A stretch of DNA of 64,000 nucleotides, taken from positions 243,278 through 307,277 of the forward strand of contig CALKJI010000004.1 of NCBI GenBank assembly GCA_937995655.1, written 5' to 3'. Below the pieces are notes generated by a model. The model had not been told where the DNA came from, did no database searches, and worked only from the letters and a program-made list of their open reading frames with translations. Both the position numbers and the translations under genes were made by a program. This document shows, piece by piece, positions 42,748 to 51,815 of this stretch. This DNA is from an uncultured Pseudothermotoga sp. GTDB taxonomy: Bacteria > Thermotogota > Thermotogae > Thermotogales > DSM-5069. Position 1 is the first letter of the stretch, and each line of letters opens with the position of its first letter.

Positions 42748-43344
42748 TCATTTTTCAAGATGGCACATATCGTTTAAATAAAGTATTCGCGGTTGACTTG
42801 TGAATTCAACAGCCGTTATTGATGCATTCTCAAGCCTAAAATTCTTGTGAAAAGGTATTGGAAGCTGCAAAATCCAACAGATCAACATTCTAATGGCTAT
42901 TGCATGTGAGACAACAATCACATTTTCAGAGGAATGCTGAGTAATATTTCTGAATGCTTGGATCATTCTCTCTTGCACTTTTTCAAGTGATTCTACTCCC
43001 TGAATTTGTGCTTTGGGGTTTTGAGACCATTCGTGGTACGAGTCAGGAAATTTTTCAAGAGTCTCTTTCATTGTCAAACCATTCCAAAGGGAGATTTCGC
43101 ATTCTTTCAACAATGGTTCTTCAATAGGTGAAAGAGAGAATTTTTTGGCAATGATTTCTGCTGTTTGATAACTCCTAGCCAACGGACTTGTGTATACGGA
43201 CTGTATAGACATATTGGCGAATCTTTCCGCAAGCTTTTCAGCTTGTTGGAATCCCTTTTCATTAAGGGGTATATCGACATTCCCCTGCCATAAACCTTTG
43301 TCGTTCCAATCTGTTTTTGCATGCCTGACAAGGTAAATCTTCAA
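42748..43344 (-). CDS. Histidine phosphatase (phosphoglycerate mutase-like)
   Basis: A 198-aa enzyme with the LVRHAKTDWNDKGLWQG motif (catalytic His in RHA), PLNEKGFQQAEKLAE, SPLARSYQTAEIIA, the Glu of LKECEISLWNGLT, and the second His in VVSHAIAIRMLICWIL. This is the CobC/GpmB/PhoE type; the substrate is not evident. Starts at TTG 43356, GTG 43353 and TTG 43344 are possible; the last is favoured by GGTGATAG spacing and gives MLKIYLVRH. Confidence 0.88.
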   Translation of the reverse strand: MKIYLVRHAKTDWNDKGLWQGNVDIPLNEKGFQQAEKLAERFANMSIQSVYTSPLARSYQTAEIIAKKFSLSPIEEPLLKECEISLWNGLTMKETLEKFPDSYHEWSQNPKAQIQGVESLEKVQERMIQAFRNITQHSSENVIVVSHAIAIRMLICWILQLPIPFHKNFRLENASITAVEFTSQPRILYLNDMCHLEK

Positions 43345-43356
43345 AACTATCACCAA

Positions 43357-43898
43357 TTCAATGCTAACATCACATTCTCAAATAGAGTTTTATAATTTGA
43401 AAAAAATACACAACAAACCGTCGAAGTCAAGGACCTTTTGAAGATTAGTCAAGTAATGCCAGTATTTTTATGTGAGATTGTCTTGTATATCTGGTGTTGT
43501 ATTAAAACACCCCAAGAGAGTATAGCTAAGTGCAGGAATTCAAAAGGACAGATTTAAGGTGGCGTAAAGATTCGTCTAAAGGATTTTCAGTAAAAAGTAG
43601 TTCAGGGGCTCTGCGTCTATCATTTGTTTCATTGAAGACTTGTAACTAATAATTGTTGCGCGAAACTTTGCTTGATGTTAACAAGGGAAAATAGTATTTC
43701 TATTTGGTTGAGAAAGCTATAAAGTGTATCTCATTCAAAAGTGAAAAAGTTGAATAAAAGGTTGTTATAATTGAGAAAGTCAGACAAAAGAATGGACTTA
43801 AGTGAGATACATTAATATAAATTGAGTTATCACCTTTAAACCCTAATAGCAAACATTGGAAGATAGAGTGACTGATTGAAAGAACGGAGGGTAAGATT
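43357..43898. promoter_or_regulatory. Intergenic region with GH4 promoter and paired distant operators
   Basis: No convincing gene. On the plus strand TGGACT (43793-43798) and TATAAA (43816-43821), 17 nt apart, can serve the GH4 gene. TGAGATACA (43803-43811) lies inside this promoter, and its exact inverted copy TGTATCTCA is at 43725-43733, 78 bp away. TTGAGAAAG also occurs twice, near 43708 and 43771. This layout suggests a repressor that loops DNA, with the regulator not in view. Confidence 0.4.
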
Positions 43899-45296
43899 AT
43901 GGCTAACGCCAAAATAGTCTTCTTAGGTGCCGGCAGTATTCGTTACACATTATTGCTCTTTTTAGACATTTGCAAAACTGCAGAATTACATGACAGCAGT
44001 GTTTTTCTTATGGACATTGATCCTGAAAAGCTTGAGGCAGTTCACAGATTGTCACAAAAAATCATGCAGGAAACAGGGACGAGTTTAAAAGTAGAAAGCA
44101 CAACTAGTCTAAAGGAGGCTCTGGAAGGTGCAGATTTTGTAATTAATACTGTTCTCGCAAAAGGAGAAGGACATGAGGATGGATACGTTCAGTATGAAAT
44201 CATTCGAGAAATAGGTGAGAAGCATGGTTATTATCGTGGAATAGACAGTCAGGAATTTAACATGGTTTCAGATTATTACACTATCACGAATTACTATCAA
44301 CTGAATACAACTCTTGAAATAGCGAGGGCTGTTGAAAAAATCTGTCCCAAAGCTTACTTGATCCAGACGGCAAATCCTGTTCTTGAAATAACTCAACTTG
44401 TGCAAAGGCAGACTAAAGCGAGAATAATAGGTTTCTGCCATGGTTATGCACATGTGAAAGATGTTGCAGAAGCTCTTGGTTTGGATTTTAGTTTAGTTGA
44501 TTGGCAGGTTGCCGGGATAAACCACGGTATATGGTTAAACAGGTTCAGATATGAGGGTAAGGATGCCTACGAATTGTTGGACAAATGGATAGAAGAAGAG
44601 TCAAGTCAATGGCAACCAAAAGATGCCTGGGATGTACAACTGAGTCCAGCTGCAATAGATATGTACAGATTTTACAGAATGTTACCCATAGGGGACACAC
44701 CGAGAAATGGTACCTGGAAATATCATTACGATCTTGAGACAAAGAAAAAGTGGTACGGAAAGTTTGGGGGAATAGACAACGAGATTGAAAGGTCCAAGTT
44801 CTATGGAGAGTTGCGGTTGCTTAGGAAACAACTGTTTGCACTCTCAAAGGATGATTCAGTGAAATTGTCAAAAATTTTTCCAGAATACTTTGATATGGGA
44901 AAACTGAGTGGAGAGCAACAAATACCTTTTATAAACGCAATATTGAATAACAAACCATCGAGATTAATCTTGAACATTTTGAACAATGACATTATTGAAG
45001 ATTTACCGGACGATTTAGTTGTAGAAGTACCCTGCATGGTTGATGCCAATGGTATTCATCCTGAGAAAATAGATCCTCCACTTACAGATAGAATAGTCAA
45101 GTATTTTATTTTACCGAGAATCATGAGAATGGAAATGGCTCTGGAAGCCTTTATAAACGGTGATAAAACGTTACTCGAAGAGTTCTTGATAAGAGATCCC
45201 AGGACAAAGTCATATGAACAAGTTAGATCAGTCCTTGACGAGATAATGAACCTTCCTTTTAACAAAAAGATGAGAGAGCATTACAATTGGGGCTAA
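43899..45296 (+). CDS. GH4 family glycosidase, CHGY subtype (predicted alpha-glucuronidase)
   Basis: A 465-aa NAD- and Mn-dependent glycoside hydrolase family 4 enzyme, which works by oxidation-elimination rather than by a classic retaining mechanism. The N-terminal Rossmann motif is IVFLGAGSIRYTL; NTVLAKGE and TANPVLE follow; the metal-binding Cys-His is FCHGYAHV (Cys180, His181) and a later His is in GINHGIW. In this family the residues after CH track substrate: the CHG(F/Y) form is known from Thermotoga alpha-glucuronidases. GGAGG precedes the ATG. The GPH transporter next door fits uptake of a glucuronide or galacturonide. Confidence 0.85.
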   Translation: MANAKIVFLGAGSIRYTLLLFLDICKTAELHDSSVFLMDIDPEKLEAVHRLSQKIMQETGTSLKVESTTSLKEALEGADFVINTVLAKGEGHEDGYVQYEIIREIGEKHGYYRGIDSQEFNMVSDYYTITNYYQLNTTLEIARAVEKICPKAYLIQTANPVLEITQLVQRQTKARIIGFCHGYAHVKDVAEALGLDFSLVDWQVAGINHGIWLNRFRYEGKDAYELLDKWIEEESSQWQPKDAWDVQLSPAAIDMYRFYRMLPIGDTPRNGTWKYHYDLETKKKWYGKFGGIDNEIERSKFYGELRLLRKQLFALSKDDSVKLSKIFPEYFDMGKLSGEQQIPFINAILNNKPSRLILNILNNDIIEDLPDDLVVEVPCMVDANGIHPEKIDPPLTDRIVKYFILPRIMRMEMALEAFINGDKTLLEEFLIRDPRTKSYEQVRSVLDEIMNLPFNKKMREHYNWG

Positions 45297-45329
45297 CTGA
45301 CTCTCTTTTCGTACAAAGGTCTACCTTTT

Positions 45330-45361
45330 GACCTCGTCTCTCAAAGGCCGAGGTCTTTTTT
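45330..45361 (+). terminator. Rho-independent terminator after the GH4 gene
   Basis: GACCTCG (45330-45336) and CGAGGTC (45349-45355) form a perfect 7-bp stem with a 12-nt loop, followed by six Ts. A second small hairpin, AAAGGT/ACCTTT at 45315-45328, lies just before. Confidence 0.75.
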
Positions 45362-45519
45362 ATCTTGTCTTTGATTTTTTCCTTTACTTATTTTGATCCA
45401 ACTTATAGCTTACCAAGGCAAATATTCTTTTGCTAAACAATCTCAAAGGTCGGTTATGGATGGCTAAAAGTGATTTTTTGGATTGATTGTAACAAAGTTC
45501 TCCTACCACTCTGAAGTTA

Positions 45520-47013
45520 TCATTCACCAATGAGAGTTTTTTTCAATTTCAATCTTTCTTGCATGAGTTCCTGATCGATTTGGTTTTTTCGTTGTGCTTC
45601 AAGTATTTTTTTCAACTTAGCATGGGTTTCAGGAGTTAAGGGATATTTCAACGCTGCCCACAAGCACAATGCAAGCAAAGCTATAGGAATCGTTGCAAAT
45701 ACCAACCTTAAGATTAGAATGAACTCGGGTGATTGTGCCTGCTGAACAATCCTAACGGTGCCATCTACTACTTCTTCAATTGGTGGCTTGTATCCTGCTA
45801 TGGCGATTATGTTGGAAATAATGAAAACAGCAAGGGCTGAACTCAATTTTCTCATGAAGGTATACAACCCCGAGAAAAGTCCCTCTCTTCTTGAACCACT
45901 TTGAAGCTCGTCTACGTCGGGAATATCAGTAAAGATAGAATAGATCATGACTACGACTCCGCCGGTGGCAGCACCCACAATGCCTGCAAATAGATAGATA
46001 CCAAAGGAAGCAGTTTTAGGGGAGATGAGAAAGCTACCAATCATAGCTATCAACCACAGAGTAACGGCCATGGAAAAAGCTTTACGCTTACCCCATTTTT
46101 TACCCATCATGGAGTAAATTGGTATAACAACTATTTGTACTATTAACAGCGTCCCCATGACAAAATTCGTTTGATTTCCCTTACCAAGATAATAAGTCAT
46201 AAAGTACATTAGGATTGCCATTATGACGTCCATTGCCAAAAACGCAAAAAGATACATAAACAGAACCATGCGAAAGGAACGATTCTTAAAGGGTATGATG
46301 AAGTTCTCCTTAAAGCTGAACTTTGACAGTCTTTGCTGGAACTCTTGCCTTTCTCTGGTAGTTGAAAAGGTAGCAATGAAAGGTAATGCAAAAAGTAAGC
46401 CAAAGGATGAAGCCATAATTATATGTCCTGCTTTTATATTCTCAAACCTTTTGATTATTTCAAGAGGCAACACAGCACACAATACGGAAGAAAACATAGA
46501 AAAAAACATACGCACAGACGTGAGAGAAGTTCTTTCATTGTAGTCAAGGGTTAATTCTGAAGCCAAGGCGTTATAGGGTATCATTACCATGGTAATGACC
46601 GTGCAAAAAAACAAGTATGCAAACATTGCAAAAGCAAAGCGCTTCATTTCAGAACTAAAATCCACTGGATACCATAGCAAGAAAAAGGAAAGGAATATGA
46701 ATACTGTTCCTACCAAGAAGTATGGCCTTCTACGACCGTATTTTGTTCTTGTTCGATCAGATATTATTCCCATTAAAGGATCGCTCACGGCATCCCACAA
46801 TTTACTAACAAGTATTACTAGTCCGGCTAATGCAGGATTGATTTTGAGTACGCTCGTTAGGAAATAAAGGTAATAAATACCGATAATCATCCAAGAACCG
46901 CCACCATAAATGTCGCCCATTCCATAACCAATCTTGGTTTTGAGACTCAATTTTTCGACATTGGCAGATTTTGAATTGTTAATCTGCTGAGAGAAGTTAT
47001 CTTGCTTTTCCAC
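45520..47013 (-). CDS. GPH-family sugar/glucuronide:cation symporter
   Basis: A 497-aa 12-TM carrier of the glycoside-pentoside-hexuronide family (MelB, UidB). Diagnostic phrases are KIGYGMGDIYGGGSWMIIGIYYLYFLT, the loop SDRTRTKYGRRRPYFLVG and PDVDELQSGSRREGLFSGLYTFMRKL. It probably imports a hexuronide with a cation. It is convergent with the GH4 gene and separated from it by a terminator, so the two are not in one transcript but may share a substrate. The N-terminus has about 30 extra polar residues. Confidence 0.9.
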   Translation of the reverse strand: MEKQDNFSQQINNSKSANVEKLSLKTKIGYGMGDIYGGGSWMIIGIYYLYFLTSVLKINPALAGLVILVSKLWDAVSDPLMGIISDRTRTKYGRRRPYFLVGTVFIFLSFFLLWYPVDFSSEMKRFAFAMFAYLFFCTVITMVMIPYNALASELTLDYNERTSLTSVRMFFSMFSSVLCAVLPLEIIKRFENIKAGHIIMASSFGLLFALPFIATFSTTRERQEFQQRLSKFSFKENFIIPFKNRSFRMVLFMYLFAFLAMDVIMAILMYFMTYYLGKGNQTNFVMGTLLIVQIVVIPIYSMMGKKWGKRKAFSMAVTLWLIAMIGSFLISPKTASFGIYLFAGIVGAATGGVVVMIYSIFTDIPDVDELQSGSRREGLFSGLYTFMRKLSSALAVFIISNIIAIAGYKPPIEEVVDGTVRIVQQAQSPEFILILRLVFATIPIALLALCLWAALKYPLTPETHAKLKKILEAQRKNQIDQELMQERLKLKKTLIGE

Positions 47014-47338
47014 AAATATATCCCCCTTTCTTAATTATTAGTAGCTTCTATATTTGGAGAAACTCAATTTCTTCTCGCGCCCCCGGAATATCTGCTTTCT
47101 GGTACCAGGCTTTTTTAAAATACTTCTATAGCTTTCTGATTAGTTCTTTTCATTAGATCGAGCGGTTCGACTCACACGATAAGCCCAGTTAGGTAGATAA
47201 AATCCATTCTTATTATAATCGTAGGAAGTAAAACTTTTTGAAATGAGTTTTCCATATATTGGGAGGATATGAATCTGAAAGGACTACAGTACCGGATTTT
47301 AGGCACAGAAATGTTAATATCACTTAGGAGGGGAGTCC
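47014..47338. other. Divergent intergenic region, GPH transporter / lactate permease
   Basis: No gene seen. It must hold both divergent promoters. A 10-bp palindrome, CTGGTACCAG (47099-47108), flanked by T- and A-runs, is an operator candidate, and a TATAAT at 47214-47219 lies towards lctP without a good -35. Nothing else stands out. Confidence 0.3.
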
Positions 47339-48868
47339 TTGGGTGGCTTGATGGCGTTCTCGCCAATTTTTGTCATCTTACTTGTATTGATTTTCACTAA
47401 AAACTCTGTTGGTATGGCGGGTTTTTGGGGTTTTTTAACTTCGTTCTTTCTGTCGATTTTCTATTTTCAAACCTCTATTGAAGTACTTCTGAGATCTTTA
47501 GCCATGGGCTTTCTTGCTTCTTTGCCTGTATCTTTGATCGTAGTCGCTTCTCTTTTGCAACTAACGATAATGGAAGTGAGCGGGGCTATGAATACTGTAA
47601 TCAGGTTTTCGAAGCGTTTGTGTCAAAAAGATGAGATGATACAGATCTTAGTTTTGGTTGTGGGATTTGGAACCATTCTTTCATCTGCCGGTGCGGTACC
47701 GGTTACGGTTATCACGCCAGTACTTGCAGCCATGGGGTATTCATCGGTAAAATCAATCTCCCTTGCCGCGCTTGGTTATGATTCACTTTGTACTTATACA
47801 ATTCTTGGTGTACCACTTGTAGTTTTCTCCGATATGATTGGTATAGATCTCATATATGCGGCAAGGCATTTTCTCCCTTTTGTTGGAATAGTATCTTTTA
47901 GCATATCACTTGCCGTTTTGTACATAGCTGGCAGCATGAATTTTTTAAAGCGAGGTTTTTTGTTGTCCCTGATCATTGGAATTCTTGCCTTTGGTGGAGC
48001 AGAGCTGGCTATAATCCTAAAAGCACCTATCATCACAGGTCTGATTGTGGGTTTCTTTGTGGTATTTGTGATGATGCTCTTCTACAGACTCAAAAACCGT
48101 GAAAGTGCCTTTCAAATTGATGATAAAATGAACCTTTTGAAAGCAGTGGCACCATGGTTGATCTTGATTGGCTTCATACTCTTGGTGAATTTGATTGGCA
48201 TTTTCAGACATTTGCTCTATGATGTTCTCTCAATGCCAGTGGATCTTCTTAAAGGTAAGCCAGTCTATTTGAGGATTCTGTGGCAGGCTTATACGTGGAT
48301 ATTCGTTAGTAGTCTAATCTCTGTATTTATTTACAAATTGAACAAAGACCAACTAAGAATCGTCTTTGGAAAGGCAAAAAGACGTGTGGTTCAACCTTTT
48401 TGGTCTGCAACTATCTTTTTCTTAATAGCCTATATCATGCTCAATTCCGGCTACCAAAGAACTTCAGTAGGTTTTGAATTGCTCAATACCAAATACAATA
48501 TGATTCATGTTATGGCAGCCTCTTCGGCAGCTCTTTTCAAACATCTGTACCCATTGCTCACACCTTTCCTTGGTGTACTCGGGGGTTTCGTGACAGGAAC
48601 TCAAACATCTGCCACAGCGATGTTTGCCAATTACACGATGGAGACCTCCAAATTGTTGAATTTTTCTCCAATCTTCATGACGACAGCAGTTGCATTTGGA
48701 AGTGGCTTGGCATCCGCTATATCACCCTCAAAACTTCAAAATGCTGCGGCATCGATCGACAAAATCGGGGTAGAAAAGAAGGTCTTGCCTAAAACTTTTC
48801 TGATAGTCTTACTCATGGCGTTATTAACAGCTCTTGTGAGTTATTTTCTAAAAGACTATATTTTGTGA
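47339..48868 (+). CDS. lctP: L-lactate permease (LctP family)
   Basis: A 509-aa transporter with about 13 membrane segments, of the LctP/GlcA family that takes up lactate and glycolate with protons. Typical phrases are FGTILSSAGAVPVTVITPVLAAMGY, FLGVLGGFVTGTQTSATAMFANY and FGSGLASAISPSKLQNAAASI. The last of these carries the family's conserved late loop. TTG at 47339 lies 7 nt after AGGAGG; ATG at 47351 is the alternative. The gene is followed by an FMN-binding pseudogene that begins 2 nt later and was probably once its operon partner. Confidence 0.92.
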   Translation: MGGLMAFSPIFVILLVLIFTKNSVGMAGFWGFLTSFFLSIFYFQTSIEVLLRSLAMGFLASLPVSLIVVASLLQLTIMEVSGAMNTVIRFSKRLCQKDEMIQILVLVVGFGTILSSAGAVPVTVITPVLAAMGYSSVKSISLAALGYDSLCTYTILGVPLVVFSDMIGIDLIYAARHFLPFVGIVSFSISLAVLYIAGSMNFLKRGFLLSLIIGILAFGGAELAIILKAPIITGLIVGFFVVFVMMLFYRLKNRESAFQIDDKMNLLKAVAPWLILIGFILLVNLIGIFRHLLYDVLSMPVDLLKGKPVYLRILWQAYTWIFVSSLISVFIYKLNKDQLRIVFGKAKRRVVQPFWSATIFFLIAYIMLNSGYQRTSVGFELLNTKYNMIHVMAASSAALFKHLYPLLTPFLGVLGGFVTGTQTSATAMFANYTMETSKLLNFSPIFMTTAVAFGSGLASAISPSKLQNAAASIDKIGVEKKVLPKTFLIVLLMALLTALVSYFLKDYIL

Positions 48869-48869
48869 G

Positions 48870-49275
48870 ATGAACAGTATGAAACTATCTCTAAGGTCTG
48901 CTGCATTGATACTAATTTGCTTATTTATTGTCGTAATTTTGTTCGCGTTGATCTTTCTCAGAGGTATGGGCCAGGTTATGAAAATGAAGATCACAGACAT
49001 AGATCTATCTAAGATTTCAGATGGAAAATATTTTGGTAAATTCGAATCTGAGCCATGGCAGTACTGTGTGAAAGTATTTGTATCAAATGGATAGATAAAA
49101 AATGTGGAAATTTTCAACGAAAATGTGGTTTTATAGATATGAACAGGTACAATTAGTTGAACATACAAGGATCAGCAGTTCTAGAAAGACAGTCCCTGAG
49201 AATCGGTGCTGTTACTGGTGCTACAACAATACAAAAGCCCTGTTGAAAGCTATAGGAAACGCCTTGGTCAAGTAG
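48870..49275 (+). pseudogene. Decayed FMN-binding-domain membrane protein
   Basis: The frame from ATG 48870 gives a membrane segment (about residues 10-30) and then ITDIDLSKISDGKYFGKFE, the normal start of an FMN-binding (NqrC/RnfG-like) domain, before a TAG at 49092-49094. Coding-like sequence resumes (IKNVEIFNEN), shifts frame, and later shows GAVTGATTIQK and then, one base out of frame, ALLKAIGNALVK with a TAG at 49273-49275. The flavin-linking SGATT-type motif is thus still visible. At least one stop and two frameshifts make it non-functional. Confidence 0.65.
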
Positions 49276-49285
49276 GAGTGAAACC

Positions 49286-49831
49286 TTGAAATATTGGGTA
49301 TTGATGGTGATGTATTTTGCACTTGTTTTGTGGATTAGCCTAATATTCTATTTTTCTACAAGGCTTCCAGTCGAATCTGAAAGGCAGGCAAGCTTTGTCT
49401 ACAATCTTTTGAAGAAACTTGATACAACTTTTGATTTCTCAAACACACAATTTTTTGTAAAAATCAGAACTATACTGAACAAGTTTTGGTTTGGCGATCG
49501 CAGAGTGACAAATATTGAATTCATCAGAAAGAGCGCTCATTTCGGGCTATACTTTTTCCTTGGCGTATTGTGTTTTCTATTTGGTTTGTTCTACACACAA
49601 AAGATCTTTGCGGCTATCTTGCTTGGCTTATCGTTCCCATCTTTGATTGCTTCTCTTGATGAATACAGCCAGCAATATTTCCACAGAGGAGCTTCACTCA
49701 ACGATGTGATTATAGATATGAGCGGGGCAACCTTTGGAGTTTTGCTTACCCTGACCGTAACTTTGATCACAAGAACGATCATTAAACTAACAAGCCGCAA
49801 AAGAGCCCAACATGATCGCTATTTATATTAA
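49286..49831 (+). CDS. VanZ family membrane protein
   Basis: A 181-aa protein with four membrane segments and the VanZ motifs FIRKSAHFGLYFFLGVLCF and LDEYSQQYFHRGASLNDVIIDMSGA. VanZ-like proteins are common in thermophiles; the original gives low-level teicoplanin resistance, but the general role is unknown. TTG at 49286 follows TAGGAGTG. Its stop overlaps the end of the converging MATE gene by 4 nt. Confidence 0.9.
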   Translation: MKYWVLMVMYFALVLWISLIFYFSTRLPVESERQASFVYNLLKKLDTTFDFSNTQFFVKIRTILNKFWFGDRRVTNIEFIRKSAHFGLYFFLGVLCFLFGLFYTQKIFAAILLGLSFPSLIASLDEYSQQYFHRGASLNDVIIDMSGATFGVLLTLTVTLITRTIIKLTSRKRAQHDRYLY

Positions 49832-51207
49832 CATAAGTTCTGTACAAATTGAATCCTGAGTTTTCTGATAACAGCTCGACTCCATGTGAATGCAACCACC
49901 GCGTTGGTGAGATTACCTATAACAATCCCCCACCACACGCCACTCAAACCAATTTGAAAAACAGTCACAAGAAGCCAACAGAAGAAAACTTGTAGCACTA
50001 TCGTTCTAAAAATGGTTATTACAAGGCTTTTTCCACCATGTCCAATCCCCTGAAACATTGCAGAGGTAAACATTCCAAAGGGTACGCCAGGTAAAAATAG
50101 ACTTAGAACCATCAAAGCTTTGACAAGATCTGTGTATATAACCTGTCCTTCCTTTGAATAGGTGAACACAAGGGCTATTTGTTTTGAGAATATAAGTGTA
50201 ATTGCCATGATCAATAGGCCAAGTATGAACCCAAATTTTATAGCAAAAAGATGTGCTGTTTCAAGTTTTTTTGCATCTTTTGCCCCAAAGGCAGCCCCCA
50301 CAACGGATGTAACAGCTGTCGAAGCTCCTATCATAGGAATAGTTCCCAAATTTATTACCCTCCACGCACTGGTAAAAACTGCAACTCCAAATTGTCCGCC
50401 AGCTCTTGTAGCAAAACTATTCAGTACGAATATTGCCACAGACATTGATATCTGGGCAAAAGATGCGGGGACGCCTATTTTTAGAATGTCTTTGAGCACA
50501 AGAAAACCTATCTTAAAATTGAGAATATCGATGGAAATGAAGGTATTCTTTCTGAGGAAAAACCAGTAAATCACAAGAAAACATCCAAAGGTAGCAGAAA
50601 TAACGGTTGCATAAGCAGCACCTTTAACGCCGAGCTTGAAGGTGTATATGAACAGTGGGTCAAGAAATATATTTAAGACAGATCCAATAGATATGGCATA
50701 CATTGCTCTCTTTGCATCGCCTTCTCCACGAAGAATTGCATTCCCGACGTTGTTAAACATAAAAACGATGATGAAAAATAGAATACTGTTTGCATAATCC
50801 AGTGAGAGACTCAGTACTCTGTCCTTGGCACCCATCAACTCTAATGCTGGTTTTATAGATATCAATGAAAGGATTGTTAGCAAGATACTCAGAGCTATGA
50901 CCAAATAGATCGCCGTCTTGGCGGTTTCATCGGCAGCCTTTTTGTCGTTCTGCCCAATCTTCTGCGATATAACAGCATTTACACCTATTCCTATGCCTGC
51001 GGCAAAAGAAAGAATTATCATGAAGATAGGGAAAAACATTCCTATGGCTGCCAATGCTTCAGGTCCCAAACCAGCGACCCAGATTCCATCAGCAAGGTTG
51101 TACAAGGTCTGAACAAACATGGCACCCATCATAGGGATGGCAAGTTTTATAATAGCTTTTTTTGGATCGCCAAGCAACGTTTCAACGCCTTTTGTAACTT
51201 TCTGCAT
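49828..51207 (-). CDS. MATE-family multidrug/sodium antiporter
   Basis: A 459-aa protein with 12 predicted membrane segments in two similar halves. N-terminal phrases (DPKKAIIKLAIPMMGAMFVQTLYNLADGIWVAGLG) and INAVISQKIG-type VNAVISQKIGQNDKK match the NorM/DinF-like MATE group. It exports cationic compounds using sodium or protons. The start ATG at 51207 has its ribosome binding site inside an inverted repeat (see 51208-51235), which points to control of translation or of the promoter. Confidence 0.92.
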   Translation of the reverse strand: MQKVTKGVETLLGDPKKAIIKLAIPMMGAMFVQTLYNLADGIWVAGLGPEALAAIGMFFPIFMIILSFAAGIGIGVNAVISQKIGQNDKKAADETAKTAIYLVIALSILLTILSLISIKPALELMGAKDRVLSLSLDYANSILFFIIVFMFNNVGNAILRGEGDAKRAMYAISIGSVLNIFLDPLFIYTFKLGVKGAAYATVISATFGCFLVIYWFFLRKNTFISIDILNFKIGFLVLKDILKIGVPASFAQISMSVAIFVLNSFATRAGGQFGVAVFTSAWRVINLGTIPMIGASTAVTSVVGAAFGAKDAKKLETAHLFAIKFGFILGLLIMAITLIFSKQIALVFTYSKEGQVIYTDLVKALMVLSLFLPGVPFGMFTSAMFQGIGHGGKSLVITIFRTIVLQVFFCWLLVTVFQIGLSGVWWGIVIGNLTNAVVAFTWSRAVIRKLRIQFVQNLC

Positions 51208-51235
51208 CTGATCACCTCAAAAAATTCGTGATCAG
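51208..51235 (-). promoter_or_regulatory. Inverted repeat covering the MATE gene ribosome binding site
   Basis: CTGATCAC (51208-51215) and GTGATCAG (51228-51235) are perfect 8-bp arms around 12 nt. Read on the minus strand, the arm next to the ATG contains most of the GAGGTGAT binding site, and the stem ends right at the start codon. It can be an mRNA hairpin that hides the site, or a DNA operator. Confidence 0.55.
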
Positions 51236-51272
51236 AACCATTTTAGCACATTTTTCATTGCTACAAGGATAA

Positions 51273-51301
51273 GGAAAAACCCAGCCTCATGAAAAAGCTG
51301 G
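51273..51301 (-). terminator. Probable terminator after the secreted-protein gene pair
   Basis: On the minus strand CCAGC (51301-51297) and GCTGG (51285-51281) pair around 11 nt and are followed by GTTTTTCC. The stem is short but the T-run is good, and it lies right between the secreted-protein gene and the MATE gene. Confidence 0.5.
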
Positions 51302-51319
51302 AGAGGAAAGAAGAAGCTG

Positions 51320-51811
51320 TTATTCAATAAACATGAGCATTTGTTTTGCATTTAGCAATAGGGTTCTAAACTCGTTGTATGTCTCATCTGGTGCGGCAAC
51401 AATTATGAGATAGAATCCCCTTCTAGGTACTTCAAAGATGGTGAATTCTACACGAACAGCTACGTTGTCTTCAACAGCTACGCATTCAAACGCTTTGGCA
51501 TTATAATTTAGGAAATTTCTTTCGTTGGTTGACACCGTTTGAAAACCTGATTGGTCAAGATTTTTGGCGACTTCCTCAGTGATCATAGAAAGCTCTAAAC
51601 CCTGAACGGGTTCTGAGAGTTTCATAATGTTTATGACTATATTCAGTTGTTCATGGAAGAGTGACAAAGTTCCATCACTTTCTTCGTAGATGGCTTCAAA
51701 TCCATCTAAGACAACATAAATATACTCATTTTTTGGATCGACAAAGTATTCTGTTGCAAAAACCAAGCTGAAAACCAAGACCATTAAAACCAGAACAAGT
51801 ACTTTTTTCAC
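51320..51811 (-). CDS. Secreted protein of unknown function, PsbP/DcrB-like
   Basis: GTG at 51811, after GGGAGATG, gives a 163-aa protein with a signal peptide (MKKVLVLVLMVLVFSLVFA) and a compact alpha/beta domain. The layout (a strand with FHEQLNIVINI, then LSMITEEVAKNLDQSGFQ, then a final helix NEFRTLLLNAKQML) resembles PsbP/DcrB-type small secreted folds, which is only a fold guess. It follows the 393-aa secreted protein with 4 nt between them, so both are one transcript. No cysteine lipobox is seen. Confidence 0.65.
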   Translation of the reverse strand: MKKVLVLVLMVLVFSLVFATEYFVDPKNEYIYVVLDGFEAIYEESDGTLSLFHEQLNIVINIMKLSEPVQGLELSMITEEVAKNLDQSGFQTVSTNERNFLNYNAKAFECVAVEDNVAVRVEFTIFEVPRRGFYLIIVAAPDETYNEFRTLLLNAKQMLMFIE

Positions 51812-51815
51812 AAAA

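Noticed and set aside
43700..43912. Minus-strand 70-codon frame before the GH4 gene
   Set aside because: No ribosome binding site, low-complexity content, and it covers the GH4 promoter and start.
47164..47173. GGTTCGACTC, like the T-loop of a tRNA
   Set aside because: The flanking five bases on each side do not pair, and there is no acceptor or anticodon arm nearby.
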